Of a stretch of 64,000 nt of DNA, positions 60,031 to 64,000 are shown in pieces. This DNA comes from Megalonaias nervosa (lineage: Eukaryota; Mollusca; Bivalvia; Unionida; Unionidae). The notes beneath the pieces were generated by a model that worked only from the letters and a program-made list of their open reading frames with translations, was not told the origin of the DNA and searched no databases. Positions within the stretch are counted from its first letter, which is position 1; each line of letters opens with the position of its first letter. A program made the position numbers and the translations under genes. Location: the NCBI GenBank assembly GCA_016617855.1, contig JAECUM010094173.1:61142-125141 (forward strand). The letters run 5' to 3'.

Positions 60031-62899
60031 CATGTAATCAATGGCACATTAATTAGCCCAGTGCTCAAATTAAAAAATATTTTTAAGGCCTATTTTCCTT
60101 CAGAGAGATACAACTAATAGGTATCAGAAGGCTTCCTGTGGTCGGTATTGGTAGAAACTAATTGACGCATTCTCATAGCAGATAAGAGTCTTAACCAGGA
60201 TATATAGTAAAGTTTAAATTCTTTGGCCCATACTTTAAAGATTTTATCCCAGGAGATTTTGAAAACTGTTTTTATTTACAATAGAAACTTAGGTTCTATT
60301 GCTTCCATTTAAACTATTAAGTATGACAAATTTATAGGTATAAAGTTTGACTAACCCTATTCATCACAACATAATTGCAACTGTCAAATTCTTTGATGTT
60401 GATCAGACAATTTGTACCTTTATTAAGGGAGATAACTCTTGAAAGTTTTGAAATGGACACATTCACACCTGCCACTGTGGTACTTGTTAAGTGACAGAAT
60501 CACAGATAATGTCCTTGCAGAAGTTACTCAGTACATTGCATATATTGTGCAGTATCTAAGCTGAGTATATCAGGGAACAGTGAATGGAAATGATTCTTTT
60601 TTAAACATTGAACCTATGAGGTGGGGAGGGGGCTGTGAATAGAATTACAGTGTCAGGAATCTAAGCCCTTTATAAACCTGTGTCTGATTCCCTGTTGTTA
60701 TGCAAACAAGACCCTCACTGTTTTAATTAGCACTTAAGCTGAAAGATCATAAAATGAACATCAAGATAGCTATGTGTGTATTCCCTTGGGCTATATTTTA
60801 TGTTGTTGTACTTCATGTTTATGATTATTTGGACAGGTTTGTCTTCCTATTTTTCTGGTGCTGTTCATTTTTCAAACATTTACCTTTAGTTGGCACCATA
60901 TAGCCACTATTGTGCTGAGGTGCCATAAAGCACTACTACCTACATTCATGGTATTTACCTGGCTTTTTATTACCTATTGAAAAGGTTTCTGGTTAAATAT
61001 TTTTTTTCAATCATGGGGTATTCAATTTTTGGGCACTACCTAGTTCTGCAACCCTAATAATCAAACAGGTGACATTTGGTAAGTGAATTGCAAATTACAT
61101 ATAAATGTTCCTTTTTTAAAGTTTTGTCTTTTCAGGTCAAATTTTAAAAGAGATATTGCCCTTTTTCCATCAGTATTACATCTCTACAAATTGAGATCTG
61201 TATGTAACCAGCATAGCTCAGGAACAATTCAGCATATTTTGCATTTCAGCCAGAGCTATCATTACCATTATTTGAGAAAGATTGATTTGGTTTTTCAAAA
61301 GAAATTCTTCTGTTGAAGTCCCTTTCAAGCAAATTGTAATGATTTAGGCCTTTAGTTGCAATGAACCCATCACTGACGATAGGTCTAGTTACTTTCTTAT
61401 TGTCATTCTGAAATAAATTGTTAAAATTTCACTTTAAACTGCATCAGTAGAAAGTCTAGTTCATTCTATTTTGGTATATTTTTTAATGATTTGTCTTTGA
61501 AAATAGATCTTTAGCAAAATAAAACGTGACCAAAAATGGTTAAAAGTGAACAGCTATTTTCATATAAAAGAAACATTACATTTTTTATGCCAGTAAAATA
61601 TATCAGTATCTGATTAATTAATGATAAAAATGGTTATAAAGCGGTATATATTGTTCATTGATGAGTAAAATTTTCAATCGATTCAAAGGTTTCACTCTTA
61701 TTGCAGTTTTCATTACACGTCCACATTTTGGTGGAGTGTATTATGCTATGACTCTATCAGTCTGTAGTTGTGTTCATTAACTTTTCCTTTTCTGTACAGT
61801 AACAACTTTCATTAGTCTTATGGCTAATTGAAATGACCAGTCACACAAGCATTCAGTCATACATTCAGAAAATTATAAGCTTAAAAAAATTGGATGAGCA
61901 TGGGGATATTGTGGCAACATTGTGATATCAGTGTTTCAGAAATACCTCCAAAACATGTTAAACATTATCTAAAGTGCCATACATATAGTTTAGGGGCTAT
62001 AATTGATTGTTTCAATATTGAATTATTTAATCTGTGAATAAGTTTTGGAAAAAAATGATAAAGCAAGGTCATAATGATGTCATGTTATCATTTTAATGAG
62101 GGGATTAGCCAATTAATTAACCAGTGATGGTATCTATAAAATTATAAAGAAGGAAACATAAAGCATAGATTCATGCAGAAGTCTAATGTAAAAATTATAA
62201 CCTGTGCAAGTTTATATTTCTTATTTGAGGAAACTAATTCCTTTTATGAAGGCAGCAAGATTATTTAACTTAACAAGTATTCTTATAATTAGAAACTATT
62301 TCTAGATATTAGAAAATGAATCTTGAATTAAGATAATTATCATACTTCATTGGCAGTTTTTATTTCTTAACTTTTGTTCAAATTTTGCAAATTTCTATAT
62401 TTTTTTGAGGCATTGATTTATTTTTTACAGTGTATTTCTTCATGACATGTCAGTTGTATTTGGTTCATGCTGTTCTCATGTCTTAGGTAAAAGTTAAGGT
62501 TCCTATTGTATTTCCAGTCAATAAATATAATACTGGAAGCATTCCAAATGGTACTGTATGACTAGAATTGTGTATTATTTGGACATTTTGTAGCAGCTTT
62601 CATATGATGTCATAATGATATCGCAGCCTTTCCAGTGTCAGAATTTTTGTTGCTTCAAATTTTTAAAAATCTAAATAGATATGTCAGCCTGCCCAAGAAA
62701 TTTGGTGCTTTGTCTAGTGTGTAATACCTTTGGCCATTTTCTTCCTTAAGCAACCTGTCAAGTGACTATATGGCACTTATATTTACTAAGATTTATAGGC
62801 ATGTTGTTGACAAAAAAAGAAGCTTTTCAGTTTTTAGCTCAAAGTTCAGGGTTGCTGTAGCAGAAAGTCGAAAAATGATAAAAATGTTATTTTATGGAT
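60031..62899. other. Long AT-rich non-coding stretch
   Basis: No gene recognised. 61080-61330 carries the eroded dispersed repeat also seen at 24960-25170 (ATAGCTCAGGAACAATTCAG). The frame at 61083-61316 lies in that repeat. The frame at 62770-62964 overlaps family D and is not coding. Confidence 0.5.
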
Positions 62900-63440
62900 G
62901 GCTTGCAATAAAAATACCTATTCATTTTGGGGTCAAAAAGTCAAAGGTCAGGGTCACTGACTGAAAGAAGAAAGATTGTTTCTGTGCAAAAGTTTGTTTC
63001 TCAACCATGTACCTTGACTAAAATATGTGCATGACCTTCATGTTGAGCAAAGTTTAAGGTCACTGACTGGAATAAAAAAGTTTTTTTGCATGATAACTTG
63101 AGTTCTAGACCACACACCATGACCAGTATGTATGGAGGGCTTGCAGTTAAGTTATGGAAGAAGTCGATTTTGGGGTCCAAAGGTGATAGGTCATTGTGGC
63201 CTAAATAAAAGAAAATGGGTTTTGCAGGATAACATTTGTTCTCAAGTAACTTTCATAACCAAATTCTGTGGATGGCATGGAATTGATAATAAAGATAGAT
63301 AGAGATCCAGAGAAAGGTGAGATGACATGGTCATGGTAAGTAATGGTTTCTGCACACTTAGTTCAAGACTACATAGCTTGACCAGTTTGGTCAATAATCT
63401 CTGTAGTGAACCTTGCCCAGCTAGTGTTTACATAGAGGAC
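62900..63440. repeat. Degenerate dispersed repeat, ~145-bp units (family D), copy 3
   Basis: Repeats the family motifs: GGATGGCTTGCA, TTTTGGGGTC, AAAAGTCAAAGGTCA, GGTCACTGACTGAAAGAAGA, GTTTCTGTGCA, TCTCAACCATGTACC. About three to four units. Confidence 0.65.
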
Positions 63441-63689
63441 TATTAAACACAGACCAGATGAACAATGAAATCTCTGTAAATTATGGTTTACAATTCAGTT
63501 ACTGTGTCAAGTGGTGGAATATATCAGTGTATATCTAAACTTTTAAAAGAGAACATTTTATTTAATATTTAATAATGAGATACTGAGAGAAAAATGATAT
63601 TGCTACAGTAGTGATACCACATATTACTTTTGGAATTACCAGTACATTTCCTATTATGTTATTCAGATCTGTATTTCCATATATAAGGG

Positions 63690-64000
63690 CCGCTCTCTCG
63701 TTATCTCTTTTGTTCTCTCTCTCTCTTGTTCTCTTCAGCCAATGTAGATATGTGAGAAAGCTTGCCAGTATTGTGTGCATTAAACCCTACAACAAAAACA
63801 ACAACAACTCTTTCTCTCCCTCTCGTTCTCTCTCTCTCTCGCTCTCTCGTTCTCGCGCTCTCTCTCTCGTTCTCTCTCTCTCGTTCTCTTGCTCTCGTTC
63901 TCTCGTTCTCTCTCTCTCTCTCTCTCGTTCTCTCTCTCTCTCGTTCTCTCTCTCTCGCTCTCTCGTTCTCACGCTCTCTCTCTCTCGTTCTCTCTCTCTC
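63690..64000. repeat. (CT)n / CTCTCGTT simple-sequence tract, runs off the window
   Basis: Pyrimidine-rich sequence of CTCTCT with periodic GTTCTC and CGCTCT interruptions on both sides of the SINE fragment at 63737-63808. The minus frame 63787-63972 (RERERE) is an artefact. Confidence 0.95.
63737..63808 (+). mobile_element. tRNA-derived SINE, family A, deleted copy
   Basis: GCCAATGTAGATATGTGAGA and AAGCTTGCCAGTA join directly to TGTGTGCATTAAACCCTACA and a CAA-rich tail. Compared with the copies at 27168 and 33103, the head and about 75 bp of the body are missing. It is in opposite orientation to the other two. Confidence 0.85.

Noticed and set aside
63787..63972. Arg/Glu-rich protein on the minus strand
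   Set aside because: Translation of a CT-rich simple repeat.

Overview
The window looks like eukaryotic, intergenic or intronic DNA from a marine mollusc, most likely a bivalve. It is strongly AT-rich and CpG-poor, and it has no long protein-coding ORF, no operon structure and no recognisable functional RNA gene. It is packed with short non-autonomous mobile elements, tRNA-derived SINEs, minisatellites and degenerate dispersed repeats. The bivalve assignment is an inference from repeat style (tRNA-headed SINEs with (GTT)n tails, pearl-like elements with tandem cores, molluscan-type non-LTR reverse transcriptase remnants). No gene in the window proves the taxon.

Only one stretch resembles a host exon: a plus-strand candidate first coding exon at 7819-7987 ending in a consensus GTAAGT donor. 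If it is real, the sequence downstream of it is probably intron, because I find no convincing second exon before the window ends. The other protein-like traces are dead: a non-LTR retrotransposon reverse transcriptase C-terminal fragment at 17297-17700 (+), a similar fragment at 44340-44500 (-), and a doubtful frameshifted remnant at 18295-18524 (-).

The dominant element is one ~220-bp MITE-like family, present as 15 full or nearly full copies plus one terminal fragment (1392, 6450, 8405, 16083, 16872, 21226, 24526, 26107, 27857, 33569, 38332, 41955, 46081, 53025, 53464; fragment 50128). It is flanked by TA, and almost its whole length is inverted repeat: a ~41-bp terminal stem enclosing two ~25-bp-stem hairpins, so a single strand could fold into a three-way junction. 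I consider this the most interesting system in the window.

Other mobile DNA comprises two tRNA-derived SINE families (A: 27168, 33103, 63737; B: 1810, 19201, 35283) and a 916-bp solo LTR at 54884-55799 with perfect 11-bp terminal inverted repeats and a CTAC target duplication. A composite repeat with ~143-bp tandem cores and shared flanks occurs at 42640-44240, 46930-48095 and 48830-49880. A second ~145-bp dispersed repeat family occurs at 2700-3480, 51080-51890 and 62900-63440.

Minisatellites with repeat units of 24, 32, 37, 38, 42, 46, 48, 55/85, 61 (two unrelated arrays) and ~100 bp are scattered along the window. Two of them (23720-24378 and 51891-52388) have near-identical units and must be recent. 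The window ends inside a (CT)n-rich simple repeat attached to a deleted SINE copy.
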